64,000 nt of DNA from Pseudoalteromonas sp. XI10 (GTDB lineage Bacteria > Pseudomonadota > Gammaproteobacteria > Enterobacterales > Alteromonadaceae), in NCBI RefSeq assembly GCF_001469895.1, contig NZ_LOPY01000050.1, positions 1 through 64,000 on the forward strand, read 5' to 3'. The notes below the pieces were generated by a model. That model was not told the DNA's origin. It ran no database searches and saw nothing but the letters and a program-made list of their open reading frames with translations. Positions 15,974 to 25,065 of the stretch are shown here, piece by piece. Within the stretch, counting starts at the first letter, position 1; the number at the start of each line of letters is the position of its first letter. Position numbers and translations under genes: made by a program.

Positions 15974-16908
15974 TATTCTTCAACCGCCTTACGTAAAAAG
16001 CCACCCGCTTTTGACAATAACTGTTTTGCTTCAGGAGCTGGTTTTCCGGTTAACACAATTAAAATAGCCAGTTTTGCGCTTTGCTCTGCTTGCTTTAATG
16101 CATCCACGGCTTGCTGTTGTGTACAGTCTGTTGCTTGCATCACGATACGAATAGCACGAGCGTGCAGCTTTTCATTACTAGCATTTACATCAACCATCAA
16201 GTTTTTATACACCTTACCTGTGCGGATCATGCTAGCTGTACTTAGCATATTCAACACCAGCTTCTGTGCAGTGCCCGATTTCATACGTGTAGAGCCAGTC
16301 ACAGCTTCAGCACCCACCACGGGGCAAATGCCGATTTGTGGTAAACGCATCACCGCTGAATCAGGGTTACAAGTGACACCTACAGTGACACAACCTAACG
16401 ATTTAGCGTATTCGATTGCCGAGCAAACATACGGTGTACGGCCACTGGCAGCAATGCCAACCACGACATCTTTACTGGTTAAATTGGCATTTCTTAAGTC
16501 TTCAATAGCAAACGTGATGCTATCTTCAGCGCCTTCTACGGCTTTTTTAACCGCGGTGTCACCACCAGCAATAATACCGAGCACTTGCTGATCGCTTACG
16601 CTGTAAGTAGGTGCACATTCAACCGCATCCAAAATCCCTAAACGACCACTGGTGCCAGCACCAATGTAAATTAACCTGCCACCTTGTTGAAATGCTTCTA
16701 CCACATGATCGACAGCTTCACTAATTTGTGGGATCACAAGTTTCACGGCACCCGCTACTTTGTGATCTTCATTATTGATTTTAGTGAGGATCTCAGTGGA
16801 GCTGAGCAGATCGATATCCAAAGTGTCAGGGTTTTGTCCTTCGGAGACAATACCGTTTAACTCTTCGAGTAACTCACGTTGTTGCTTAAAGACGTGCTCA
16901 GGGCTCAT
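15973..16908 (-). CDS. murQ: N-acetylmuramic acid 6-phosphate etherase
   Basis: A 311-residue cytoplasmic lyase that splits the D-lactyl ether of MurNAc-6-P to give GlcNAc-6-P. The SIS-type motif GAGTSGRLGILDAVECAPT holds the Glu that corresponds to the known E. coli catalytic residue Glu83. AVEGAEDS holds the second Glu. GSTRMKSGTAQKLVLN is also present. ATG at 16908 has AAGGA 7 nt upstream, so it overlaps the kinase gene by 11 bp; a start at 16935 is less likely. Kinase then etherase is the expected order of reactions for MurNAc taken up unphosphorylated. Confidence 0.95.
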   Translation of the reverse strand: MSPEHVFKQQRELLEELNGIVSEGQNPDTLDIDLLSSTEILTKINNEDHKVAGAVKLVIPQISEAVDHVVEAFQQGGRLIYIGAGTSGRLGILDAVECAPTYSVSDQQVLGIIAGGDTAVKKAVEGAEDSITFAIEDLRNANLTSKDVVVGIAASGRTPYVCSAIEYAKSLGCVTVGVTCNPDSAVMRLPQIGICPVVGAEAVTGSTRMKSGTAQKLVLNMLSTASMIRTGKVYKNLMVDVNASNEKLHARAIRIVMQATDCTQQQAVDALKQAEQSAKLAILIVLTGKPAPEAKQLLSKAGGFLRKAVEE

Positions 16909-17809
16909 TGGGTTGTCCTTTTTCAATAATGTCATGGTAATGCTTTGCCGCTAAAATGGCGGCACCAGTTAATGAATCTCCCTTACAAGGAGATAATTCG
17001 TTTTGTAAGGCAAGTGGCAATAACGGTTGACTGACTTTCGCCAAACCACCAATTAAAATCACCGGTAACGGCGAGTTACCTCGGCTTTTATTTATTAACC
17101 GAACCACCGATTGGGTGTGTTCCGTTAATACCGCTTTTGCCGCCTCACAGTCGTTTTGTAAGCTAAACACCAACGGGCTAAATGCTGCATAATCCGCGGG
17201 TTTTGCTTGTTTAAGCCAACTACTAATTGTTTGACGAGTGCATCCTAGCTGCTCACTCAAGCGAATCGTTAATCGGCTTTTTGGTAAATCATAAATATCT
17301 ATATCGTTTAATAATTGCTGCACAGCCATCAGGCCGATGCGGGCACCACCGCCAAAATCATCGATGGTAAAGCCCCAGCCACTCACCAGCTTGGTTTGCT
17401 TTTGGGCGTTTAATCGTGCCCCGACAGCACCGGTGCCAAGAGCAATAACCACACATGGTTCACCAAGATTAGCACCATATAATGACGTAATTGCATCGCT
17501 GGTAATTTGCAAACTGGCAAATTCTATTTCGTAAATCAGCTTGAGCATCACTGTTAATTGCTCGGCTAGGCTCTTCGATGAGCCACCAGCAACCCCCATA
17601 ACTGTGACAATTTCACTAGGCTCTGCGCCACTTTGCTGGCATACATCGCGGGTCACTTTAACAATGTTTTCTAACGCTAAATCAAGATCATTCGAAATTG
17701 ATGCTGAACCCGCTTGGGCACGAAAAGTCGCGCCACTCGCCTGCTCTTTTAGCTCAGCCAATACTTTAGTGCCACCACCATCGATGGCTAAAATATAGCG
17801 TAAGGCCAT
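16898..17809 (-). CDS. BadF/BadG-type ATPase, probable MurNAc/GlcNAc kinase
   Basis: A 303-residue cytoplasmic ASKHA-fold kinase. The phosphate-1 loop is DGGGTK (about 10-15). The middle motif VVIALGTGAVGARL and GWGFTIDDFGGGARIG match the BadF/BadG/BcrA/BcrD family, which includes N-acetylglucosamine kinases and MurK of Clostridium. ILIGGLAKVSQPLLP forms the adenosine-side motif. It starts immediately after the symporter stop (TAA then ATG) and overlaps murQ by 11 bp. Context strongly favours MurNAc 6-phosphorylation; GlcNAc may also be a substrate. Confidence 0.88.
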   Translation of the reverse strand: MALRYILAIDGGGTKVLAELKEQASGATFRAQAGSASISNDLDLALENIVKVTRDVCQQSGAEPSEIVTVMGVAGGSSKSLAEQLTVMLKLIYEIEFASLQITSDAITSLYGANLGEPCVVIALGTGAVGARLNAQKQTKLVSGWGFTIDDFGGGARIGLMAVQQLLNDIDIYDLPKSRLTIRLSEQLGCTRQTISSWLKQAKPADYAAFSPLVFSLQNDCEAAKAVLTEHTQSVVRLINKSRGNSPLPVILIGGLAKVSQPLLPLALQNELSPCKGDSLTGAAILAAKHYHDIIEKGQPNEP

Positions 17810-19378
17810 TTATGCACTCTTCTCGTCTGCCGCTTTACCAAGGCAACACACCAATGTTGCGAGCAATGTACCTATGCATAGCTGCCAAGTAAATCCTAAG
17901 TAAAAGCGCATTGATTCGGGTAGTAACCAGTCAATCATGTACGGCTGCATTAATAAGGTCACCACAAAGCCCGCTATTAGTGCTGCTAACACTGAACCTT
18001 CACTGCCTCGTTTGGTGAACAAGGTAGTAAAATACACACCTAACAAACCGCTGTACGAAAATACCATTACACTTAGCGCAAATTTTAATAATGGCATATC
18101 ACTGTATTGCTGCCAGAAATAACAAAGAATAGCCATCAGCGCTAAGGCAAGGCTCACTAGTGCCATACCCACACGACCCGCTTTTACAAAGTGATGATCG
18201 CTTACTTGCTTGTTATGTTTTTCTAAATACGGGCGATAGATATCTTGTACGATGACTGAAGACATCGAACTAAGCCCAGAGTTCAAAGTAGAAATAGCAG
18301 CTGCAATAATACCCACGCTGACTAAACCTTTAACCCCGGCTGGTACTTCGTTTAATACGTAGTACATAAAGATAGTGATTTTTTCGCCGTTAAATTCTTG
18401 TACGACCGTTTGTCCAGCTTCGTTATTCATTAATGCAGGTTGCTGATAAACAATATAAAGCAGCAAACCAATAAAGATAAAAATAGCCATAACCGGGATC
18501 ACCATCACTACCGATAGTAATAACGCTTTACTGCCTTCTTTTGGACTTTTACAGGTTAATAAGCGCTGCGTCATATCTTGGTCTAAACCAAATGCGGCGA
18601 TGTTTAACAACACAAACCCCGTTAACACAGAGGCCATGTTAAAGACCCCTGACGGGCCAAAATCTAAATCAAATTTAAACAGCGCAAGTTTTGAGTCTGC
18701 ACCAGGACTTGGCTCACTCAAAGTTGCAATTATGGTAGAAAAATCAGCTGGAATAACACTCAGCAAGCACCAGATAACCGCAATAGCTGCACTGACATAA
18801 ACGATACTTTGCAGTACATCAGAATAAATAACGCTGCGAATGCCACCCAAAAAGGTATAAAGCAGACCCGCAAGCGCCAGCACTAAAGTCGCGATAACCA
18901 CACTATCTGCATCGATATTGCCATATAGAATCATCGCCACAGCAATCGCTGCCATATACAAACGGGCGCCACTGGCAAACACACGGCCAAATAAATACAT
19001 CAAGCCACTACGGCGCTTAGCTTTTGGTCCGATACGTTTTTCAAGCAGTTCGTAAACGGTATACACTTTTTGCTGGTAGAACTTTGGAATTAAAAACGCC
19101 GATACAATAAATGCCGCAATAAACGCGCCGATATTGGTCGCAATATATGAAAAATCACCTTGATAGCCTTGATCAGGCCCACCAATAAACGTTGCCGCAG
19201 ATTGCGAAGTCGCTAAAACAGAAATAGCCACCATCCAAGTTGGCATGCTATTTCCGCCTAGAAAAAAATCTTGGCTTGAGTTAGCGCGTTTGCGATTAAA
19301 CCACCAGCCACTTAGCAATAAAATTGCACCGTAACTTGCGAATACTAGCCAATCGAGAAAAGCGTAATTTGCACTCAT
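17810..19378 (-). CDS. Sodium:solute symporter (SSS family), probable MurNAc/amino-sugar importer
   Basis: A 522-residue inner-membrane protein with 13-14 helices. SSS landmarks are DFFLGGNSMPTWMVAISVLA, ATSQSAATFIGGPDQGY, GGIRSVIYSDVLQ and STLNSGLSSMSSVIVQDIY. It is the first gene of the four-gene operon symporter-kinase-murQ-namZ. The assignment of MurNAc (or anhydroMurNAc) as substrate comes only from that operon. It would replace the PTS transporter MurP of enteric bacteria, which explains why a kinase gene follows. Confidence 0.88.
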   Translation of the reverse strand: MSANYAFLDWLVFASYGAILLLSGWWFNRKRANSSQDFFLGGNSMPTWMVAISVLATSQSAATFIGGPDQGYQGDFSYIATNIGAFIAAFIVSAFLIPKFYQQKVYTVYELLEKRIGPKAKRRSGLMYLFGRVFASGARLYMAAIAVAMILYGNIDADSVVIATLVLALAGLLYTFLGGIRSVIYSDVLQSIVYVSAAIAVIWCLLSVIPADFSTIIATLSEPSPGADSKLALFKFDLDFGPSGVFNMASVLTGFVLLNIAAFGLDQDMTQRLLTCKSPKEGSKALLLSVVMVIPVMAIFIFIGLLLYIVYQQPALMNNEAGQTVVQEFNGEKITIFMYYVLNEVPAGVKGLVSVGIIAAAISTLNSGLSSMSSVIVQDIYRPYLEKHNKQVSDHHFVKAGRVGMALVSLALALMAILCYFWQQYSDMPLLKFALSVMVFSYSGLLGVYFTTLFTKRGSEGSVLAALIAGFVVTLLMQPYMIDWLLPESMRFYLGFTWQLCIGTLLATLVCCLGKAADEKSA

Positions 19379-19400
19379 TTATTATCCTAACCCAAACCTT

Positions 19401-19421
19401 GGTGGAATATATTATTCCACC
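19401..19421. promoter_or_regulatory. Putative MurR/RpiR operator 2, in the symporter operon promoter
   Basis: Perfect palindrome GGTGGAATA-TAT-TATTCCACC, 22 bp upstream of the symporter ATG. On the minus strand a TTGTCA -35-like box (19426-19431) lies just upstream and the palindrome covers the spacer and -10 zone. That geometry suits repression. It shares the TGGAATA half-site with 9783-9807. Confidence 0.62.
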
Positions 19422-19458
19422 ATTATGACAAAATTAAAATACTTTTATTTTATTATTT

Positions 19459-20208
19459 TTATTTAGCTAAGTTAGGTAATTGCCACTGACTTTGCTTTTG
19501 TTGATATTGCGCTTTGGTTAAGCTGACTAATAACGGTTTTTTACGCTCATCTAACCAAGCAAGTAGAGCATCCATATCGCTTTCTGTCATCGCTGTACAA
19601 CCTGCTGTTGGCTTACTTGGTGCCCGCCATAAATGCATAAAGATACAACTACCCGCACCATTGATATTGTTTGGATTATGCTTAACTACAATGCCTTTTT
19701 TATAAAGGTTATCTTGGCTGTAAATATCACGACGCATCCATTCTGAAGAGTCTTTTACGGCGTCTTCACCTACTTGTGCTTTATCAACCAACTGGTTGTA
19801 AAACGGTGAGCCTTTCACATCAATACAATAATCATTTGCTGTCATTGCTTGATAACTGAGGTTCGTTTGTAATGAATCTAAATAGCCAAAAGCAGTACCA
19901 AGCTCAAAGATACCTGCTGGCGCTTTACCATCACCTTCTTGTTTTTGCTGACCCGGCTGTGCAGGATGCAGCCCCACTCCCCACGCAAGGCCTGTACGCC
20001 CAAGTACCACCGCATGCTGCTGACCTTGTTGTTGCCAGCTACCAGCAGTTTTTTCAAAGCGATACAGGGTGGCATCAATGGCATCACTGTCATTAGCGAC
20101 CACCACCACAAGTTGTTGATGACTGTTATCAATTACAGGCTTAGGTAACTCTTTGCTGGCACAAGCCGATAAACTCATAACTGCAATAAGACTGACTAAT
20201 TTTTTCAT
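19459..20208 (-). CDS. YkuD-fold (L,D-transpeptidase-like) lipoprotein
   Basis: A 249-residue lipoprotein (lipobox LSAC) with a YkuD-type catalytic domain. GKAPAGIFELG is an entry motif typical of the family, and the active-site region GSCIFMHLWRAP...TAGCTAM gives His192 and nucleophile Cys204. The SHGC signature of classical L,D-transpeptidases is replaced by TAGC. ATG at 20208 overlaps the epimerase stop as ATGA, fixing the start. In a scavenging operon it may act as a carboxypeptidase, amidase or transpeptidase on muropeptides; the reaction is unknown. It is the last gene before the symporter promoter. Confidence 0.82.
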   Translation of the reverse strand: MKKLVSLIAVMSLSACASKELPKPVIDNSHQQLVVVVANDSDAIDATLYRFEKTAGSWQQQGQQHAVVLGRTGLAWGVGLHPAQPGQQKQEGDGKAPAGIFELGTAFGYLDSLQTNLSYQAMTANDYCIDVKGSPFYNQLVDKAQVGEDAVKDSSEWMRRDIYSQDNLYKKGIVVKHNPNNINGAGSCIFMHLWRAPSKPTAGCTAMTESDMDALLAWLDERKKPLLVSLTKAQYQQKQSQWQLPNLAK

Positions 20209-21317
20209 GCTGGCCATACTCCGTTTGTGATTAGTTCAAGCCCCGTTATTGATTCAATGCCAAGACCTGGGGCATCCGATAAGCGTATTTGTGGGCCGCT
20301 AAATTCAACGCCCCCTTGCACTGGGTCATACTGACCAAGGGCTGGGCCATCTAAATCGATTTTACTGATTTGCTGCGCTTTGGCAGAGGCTAAATGTGCA
20401 GCACCAGCAACGGCAATACTGCCCTCTAGCATACAACCTATCATACACTCTGCTTGGTATTGGGCTGTGATATTAGCAATCTCAATTGCTCGGCTTAAAC
20501 CGCCCGTTTTCATTAATTTAATATTGATAATATCAACTGCGCCAAGTTCTAAAAGTTGTATTACTTGCTCCGGTGAAAAGGCGCTTTCATCGGCCATAAT
20601 CGGGGTGTTCACTCGCTCAGTAATATATTTGAGACCTTGAATATCGCTGCTTTTTACCGGTTGCTCAACCAACTCTAATACCACGCCTGCTTGCTCAAGT
20701 TGCTGCAGTGCAAACACAGTTTGTTTGGCACTCCAGCCTTGGTTTACATCTAAACGCAGCTGCGCCTTAGCGGCAAAGCCTGCATGGATTGCTTTTACTC
20801 GCTCAATATCTTGATTAAGGTTATTGCCGATTTTTATTTTTAATACATCAAAACCTTGCTCAACCGCTCGCTGACAATCACTGAGCATTTTATCTATGTT
20901 ATCGACACTAATGGTGATATCGGTTTTCAGCGCTGACTTACCACCACCAAGTAGCTTATACAAAGGCGCTTGATAGAGCTTGCCCCACAAGTCGTAAACC
21001 GCTAACTCTAAAGCCGCTTTTGCACTACTGTTACCAACCACCGTAGATTGAATAATGTGGTTAAGCTGATTGATGTTTTCGATTTCTTGCCCCACTAATT
21101 TAGGGGCAATAAACTGCTGAATGACTGCTATCATTCCTTGATGAGTATCGCCTGTAATAACCGGAGTTGAGGCCGCAGAGCCATAGCCAATTTGGCCACA
21201 TTCGGTATCGATTAAAACCACTAAATCCTCAATAAAACTGACTTCTCTTAGTGCTGTTTTAAATGGGGTAACTAATGGCACTTTGAGCTTTGCAAAGCGA
21301 ACAGCTTTAATTTTCAT
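20205..21317 (-). CDS. L-Ala-D/L-Glu (dipeptide) epimerase
   Basis: A 370-residue cytoplasmic enolase-superfamily enzyme of the YcjG/YkfB type, which converts L-Ala-D-Glu from murein peptides to L-Ala-L-Glu so that peptidases can use it. The catalytic KxK is in VLKIKIGN. Metal ligands fall in LRLDVNQGW, VVELVEQPV and IMADESAF. The second catalytic Lys is in INIKLMKTGG. It starts 9 bp after the NlpC/P60 stop and its own stop overlaps the YkuD gene start. Some relatives have other dipeptide specificities, but the neighbours favour murein peptides. Confidence 0.9.
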   Translation of the reverse strand: MKIKAVRFAKLKVPLVTPFKTALREVSFIEDLVVLIDTECGQIGYGSAASTPVITGDTHQGMIAVIQQFIAPKLVGQEIENINQLNHIIQSTVVGNSSAKAALELAVYDLWGKLYQAPLYKLLGGGKSALKTDITISVDNIDKMLSDCQRAVEQGFDVLKIKIGNNLNQDIERVKAIHAGFAAKAQLRLDVNQGWSAKQTVFALQQLEQAGVVLELVEQPVKSSDIQGLKYITERVNTPIMADESAFSPEQVIQLLELGAVDIINIKLMKTGGLSRAIEIANITAQYQAECMIGCMLEGSIAVAGAAHLASAKAQQISKIDLDGPALGQYDPVQGGVEFSGPQIRLSDAPGLGIESITGLELITNGVWPA

Positions 21318-21325
21318 ATTGGCCT

Positions 21326-22702
21326 CTAGCGAATACGCTTAATGTTATAAATACGATCTAAGTAGCTGGTTTCTTGAGATAATCTAAGTGGCAATAATGG
21401 TGTGACCGACACCCCATTCAAGGCACTACTATAAAAACTACCATCGCCTTTGTTATAACCTAAGCCTTTAACGTCATGAATAACATAAGGCTCACCGTGA
21501 TGCTCCCCTAGGTACATCATTACATGACCCGGAATATAAATTAGATCGCCAATCGCCATGTTTTTAACCTTTGGCAACTTAGCATCCGCCGCTGTATTTT
21601 TATCAAAGCGATTATTTTGCCCGTATTCACTACTGCCTTGCTGCCCTGAATTACGCGGCATTAGTAGGCCAAAGCTCTTATAAATTTCACCAACAAACCC
21701 TGTGCAGTCACGGCCATTATAATCATGACCCCAACCATAACGCTCACCTAAAAACTTAAAGCCTTGTTTAATCAGATTCTGTTCGTTGTAGTCTAGGTAG
21801 CCTAAATTTACATCGGCAGTTTTACTAATCATCGCTGGTTTAATAACAAGTTGGCCTTGCTCATCGCGGGTTGGTAGCTGTACAACATGGCTAGCATAGC
21901 TGTTTTGACCATTTAGCAAATACGGTACTTGCTCACTATCAACTAATGGTAAGCGTACTCCCATATCGAGCTGTACTTCTGAGAGGGTTTCATCGTTTGG
22001 TACATAGGCAGTATTGACTTTTGCACCGGTTACCACCAAGAAGTCATCTTGTTCGCGATAGGCTTTTATTTTATCTGCATCAGCAAAGGCAAGATCTTCT
22101 GCAGGCGTCCACGCTAGGTAGTTGTAAGCACGTACTAACAACCATTTTTTATCTGCGCTTTGATGCAATACAGCAACCGCTTCGCCCGGGAACATTCCGC
22201 TTTCTTGAAAGCGATCTAAGTCTTGATCAAGGCCGCTATTTAAAACCCGATCCCAAGTTGGAAAAGTACGTAATGCAGTGCGCTTAACGACTACAGCAAA
22301 ACGTACCTCATTGTTATCTGCGACCTTGTTAAGGTTTAAGTTTTCCTGATATTTGGCAAAGTCTTTCGCGGTGAGTTGGCGGCCATCGGTAAAAAAGCGC
22401 GGGCTTTTTGGAATTGAACTTGCTGAATGAATGGCGCTTGTTAGCTCGTCTTTAGTGAGCGATTTTTGAAATGACAGAGGATCAACAATATATTTATTAT
22501 CTTTTACTAGTTTTTTGTTGAAGGCCGCAATTTGCGCCTCTGTCATGATCACTTTTGCCGATGCACCTTGTGCTAGCCAGTAGCTGGGCGAAAGCTGTGA
22601 CTGCGTGACCCCGATAACATCTGATTGCCAACCCTCAGCATGCATAGGTGCACTAAAAGCAACACCTAAAGTAATTGATAAAGCGATAATTGAACGACGC
22701 AT
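21326..22702 (-). CDS. Exported SH3/NlpC-P60 peptidase, YkfC-like gamma-D-glutamyl-diamino acid endopeptidase
   Basis: A 458-residue secreted protein with a signal peptide cleaved near MHA-EGW. Central SH3b-like domains (about 115-290) precede a C-terminal NlpC/P60 domain. Nucleophile Cys333 sits in GRDCTGFVGEIY and the catalytic His in IPGHVMMYLGEHHG. YkfC of B. subtilis, encoded beside the epimerase gene ykfB, cuts gamma-D-Glu-diaminopimelate in murein peptides carrying a free L-Ala. The same pairing here supports this role. L-Ala-D-Glu would be its product and the epimerase's substrate. Confidence 0.9.
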   Translation of the reverse strand: MRRSIIALSITLGVAFSAPMHAEGWQSDVIGVTQSQLSPSYWLAQGASAKVIMTEAQIAAFNKKLVKDNKYIVDPLSFQKSLTKDELTSAIHSASSIPKSPRFFTDGRQLTAKDFAKYQENLNLNKVADNNEVRFAVVVKRTALRTFPTWDRVLNSGLDQDLDRFQESGMFPGEAVAVLHQSADKKWLLVRAYNYLAWTPAEDLAFADADKIKAYREQDDFLVVTGAKVNTAYVPNDETLSEVQLDMGVRLPLVDSEQVPYLLNGQNSYASHVVQLPTRDEQGQLVIKPAMISKTADVNLGYLDYNEQNLIKQGFKFLGERYGWGHDYNGRDCTGFVGEIYKSFGLLMPRNSGQQGSSEYGQNNRFDKNTAADAKLPKVKNMAIGDLIYIPGHVMMYLGEHHGEPYVIHDVKGLGYNKGDGSFYSSALNGVSVTPLLPLRLSQETSYLDRIYNIKRIR

Positions 22703-22730
22703 AGCTATACCTTAATTCTTATTGAACGCG

Positions 22731-24029
22731 TTAATCTAATAATTTTGTAAAAGCATGCTGCAATTTTTGCTGCATTTGCTTACCGACTATTGGCAAATTG
22801 GCTTCGTCGGCCCCCGAAGTTGACTGCTGCACACTAAAAGTAAACTCACGGCCACCTTGGTAATTGCCTAAACACACGTGTGCCAACATTACGGTTTCTG
22901 TGGTGGAGCGCGTTTCACTTGGCCCCCAACCAATTTTTTGCCAAACACGCCATTGCCCATTCGTTGCGCTATCGAGCACTTCTTTTGCTGAGCGACTATT
23001 ATTTGGCGCAATAACATTTGCCAATGCATTTGTAACGATATGACTGATACCCACCATCATGCCGCCTACAGGAGCATGCTCATCTGTATGACCTGTGCCG
23101 TTAAGTAGCACATCAACATCACTTGCTTGTAAATAAGGCATTTGCGTACTTGGTTCACGCTGATGACTAACCATACGTTTTAACCATTCCGCTTGAGCAA
23201 GTGTGGTCATTGCTTTGTTGCCCGTTAAACCACAACTCTCACAACGATACCCTAAATAGCCAGGATCATCACTGCTTGCTTTGTATCGAGCTATCTTTGC
23301 ATCAAGCTCATTATTGGCAGGGTTATGCCAGTATTCGTCTGATGGCATAAACTGCTCTGAGCCATATGCGCCGTTAAATAACAAACGCTCATCCTGTAGT
23401 TTTAGCCAGCCATCATTAAAAAACCCACGTAAGTATTCGCGACCTGCCACATTGACAAAATAACTGGCTATCGCATTTGAATTACCATCGGCTTTGCCAA
23501 ATGCTTCATAACTATTAATACTGCTGATCAAATCAGCCAGTGCAGTATCACCGGCAAAAGAAGCTGCGCCAAGCTCAGGGTGGGTTTGCCTTACTTTTGA
23601 GAGCGCACCGCTAAACGCTTGAATTTTTGATGAACTCCAAGGTTCATACAACTCATTGTGGCTGCCGTCACTTAAATACCGGTAAGCTAATTGCCCTGCT
23701 TGAACTTGATAATCAATTAGGAGTAGCTTGCCCGGTTGCTCTGGGGCTAAAAAATACTGCCAGTCGGCCGCAACTCTGTTTTGCCAACCTGCTTGCTGGT
23801 AATTAACCTCAGCCGCTGATTTATAACCTTGCAGGTTGCTTTCACTTTCGAGTGATAAACAGCCGCTATTAGCTAAGTCTTTTGGCAAAATAGCTGGCGC
23901 TAACATCACCTGCTCAAAGTATTGTTGGTCGGTTAATGGAGCTTTTTCTGTGTTCGCTTTACAGCCAGCCAAAAGCATCAAGCCGCAACTTATAGCCAGC
24001 CGTTTTTGATATGCACCTTTCGCATACAT
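22731..24029 (-). CDS. Uncharacterised lipoprotein, possible divergent penicillin-recognising serine hydrolase
   Basis: A 432-residue lipoprotein (lipobox LLAGC) with no confident family. Features reminiscent of the beta-lactamase/transpeptidase fold are an SxxK in EPWSSSKIQAF, an SxN-like GNSNAIASYF, and a KTG-like element in QKIGWGPSETRS followed by a beta-strand-like TETVMLAHVCLG. Three cysteines in YRCESCGLT and a lone Cys after the signal may form disulfides. ATG at 24029 gives a clean signal peptide; an upstream start at 24101 would bury it. The gene lies 28 bp ahead of the NlpC/P60 gene and is probably the first gene of that operon. Catalysis is an inference. Confidence 0.65.
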   Translation of the reverse strand: MYAKGAYQKRLAISCGLMLLAGCKANTEKAPLTDQQYFEQVMLAPAILPKDLANSGCLSLESESNLQGYKSAAEVNYQQAGWQNRVAADWQYFLAPEQPGKLLLIDYQVQAGQLAYRYLSDGSHNELYEPWSSSKIQAFSGALSKVRQTHPELGAASFAGDTALADLISSINSYEAFGKADGNSNAIASYFVNVAGREYLRGFFNDGWLKLQDERLLFNGAYGSEQFMPSDEYWHNPANNELDAKIARYKASSDDPGYLGYRCESCGLTGNKAMTTLAQAEWLKRMVSHQREPSTQMPYLQASDVDVLLNGTGHTDEHAPVGGMMVGISHIVTNALANVIAPNNSRSAKEVLDSATNGQWRVWQKIGWGPSETRSTTETVMLAHVCLGNYQGGREFTFSVQQSTSGADEANLPIVGKQMQQKLQHAFTKLLD

Positions 24030-24189
24030 AAAATAAAATTCCCACTTGTTATAATTTTTGGAATATTTTATTAAATCTAACACAAATTGACGATGAAGCA
24101 AATTAACTCGGTTTTAATGCGTAAAGGATTTGAAACAGTGAGGATTTAGGTGAAGTTGAGTGTGAAACTACACTCAACTTATAAAGAGA

Positions 24190-25065
24190 TTACAGAACTT
24201 GCTCAGTGTATTTTTGTAAGTCAGTGATCAAATCACGATATAGCGTTGAGCTTTTATCCTTAATGCGTTCGAGAAAGAAATCGTCAGCAATATGGGTGAT
24301 TTTTTGACGCTTCTTTTTATCGCTTAATTTGCTTTGCACAACATCCATCAGTTCGGCTATTTTCTCACGTTCATAGCCGTTTAAAGAGGGATCTGAGCTG
24401 ATATCTTTTAGCATGATTAATGAGTCTATTGTTGAGCCATTTAGGGTTACCGTTAACGCTTTTGCTAAGCTTGGTAACCAGGGTTTTTCAATCTGCTCAC
24501 CAATCACATAAAACATGTTTTGTGCTGTCGCTAGGTCACCATCACGTACTGCAACACTGCCAATAATGAGATAAGAAATAAGCTGCTCTTTTGGATAGCT
24601 CTGGCTCACTGTCGCAAACAGAGGATCGGTGCGAATGAAGTTAGCTTTTTGTTTAGCCATTTTGCGCCAACCTTTGTTATAAAAAGCCAAAGACTGAGCA
24701 CTGTATGCTAAATATTTACCCCGCATATCAGTCGCTTTAGCAAGCGCTAAGTCGCTTTCTGCAATTGCAAAATCTTTACTTACACCAAGGCTCAAAATGT
24801 AGCTCATCATGGCATGAGTCAGTGTTGGCTCAATTGCACCTATTTGCTCTAACTGTTCTTTTTGCAGTTTGTTATAACCATAAGCAATGGTATCGACACT
24901 GGTATTCGACACTCCCCTGTACGTTTCATAACTAAAACTATCTTGTAGATCAGCATATTGTTGTTGCTCCGTCTTTGTTGATTTGCAACCTCCTAGTAAA
25001 GCGACACAGAACAACGAGCACGCTGCTAATTTAACAAAAGGGATGCTATTTAAAGCGGTCATCAA
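24190..25065 (-). CDS. Uncharacterised helical lipoprotein
   Basis: A 291-residue lipoprotein (lipobox LLGGC) whose mature region is almost entirely helical, with short repeats that could be TPR-like (KATDMRGKYLAYSAQSLAFY; GDLATAQNMFYVIGEQ). It overlaps the 3' end of the alpha/beta hydrolase gene by 20 bp, so the two are co-transcribed and may act together. No catalytic motif was seen. Function unknown. Confidence 0.72.
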   Translation of the reverse strand: MMTALNSIPFVKLAACSLFCVALLGGCKSTKTEQQQYADLQDSFSYETYRGVSNTSVDTIAYGYNKLQKEQLEQIGAIEPTLTHAMMSYILSLGVSKDFAIAESDLALAKATDMRGKYLAYSAQSLAFYNKGWRKMAKQKANFIRTDPLFATVSQSYPKEQLISYLIIGSVAVRDGDLATAQNMFYVIGEQIEKPWLPSLAKALTVTLNGSTIDSLIMLKDISSDPSLNGYEREKIAELMDVVQSKLSDKKKRQKITHIADDFFLERIKDKSSTLYRDLITDLQKYTEQVL

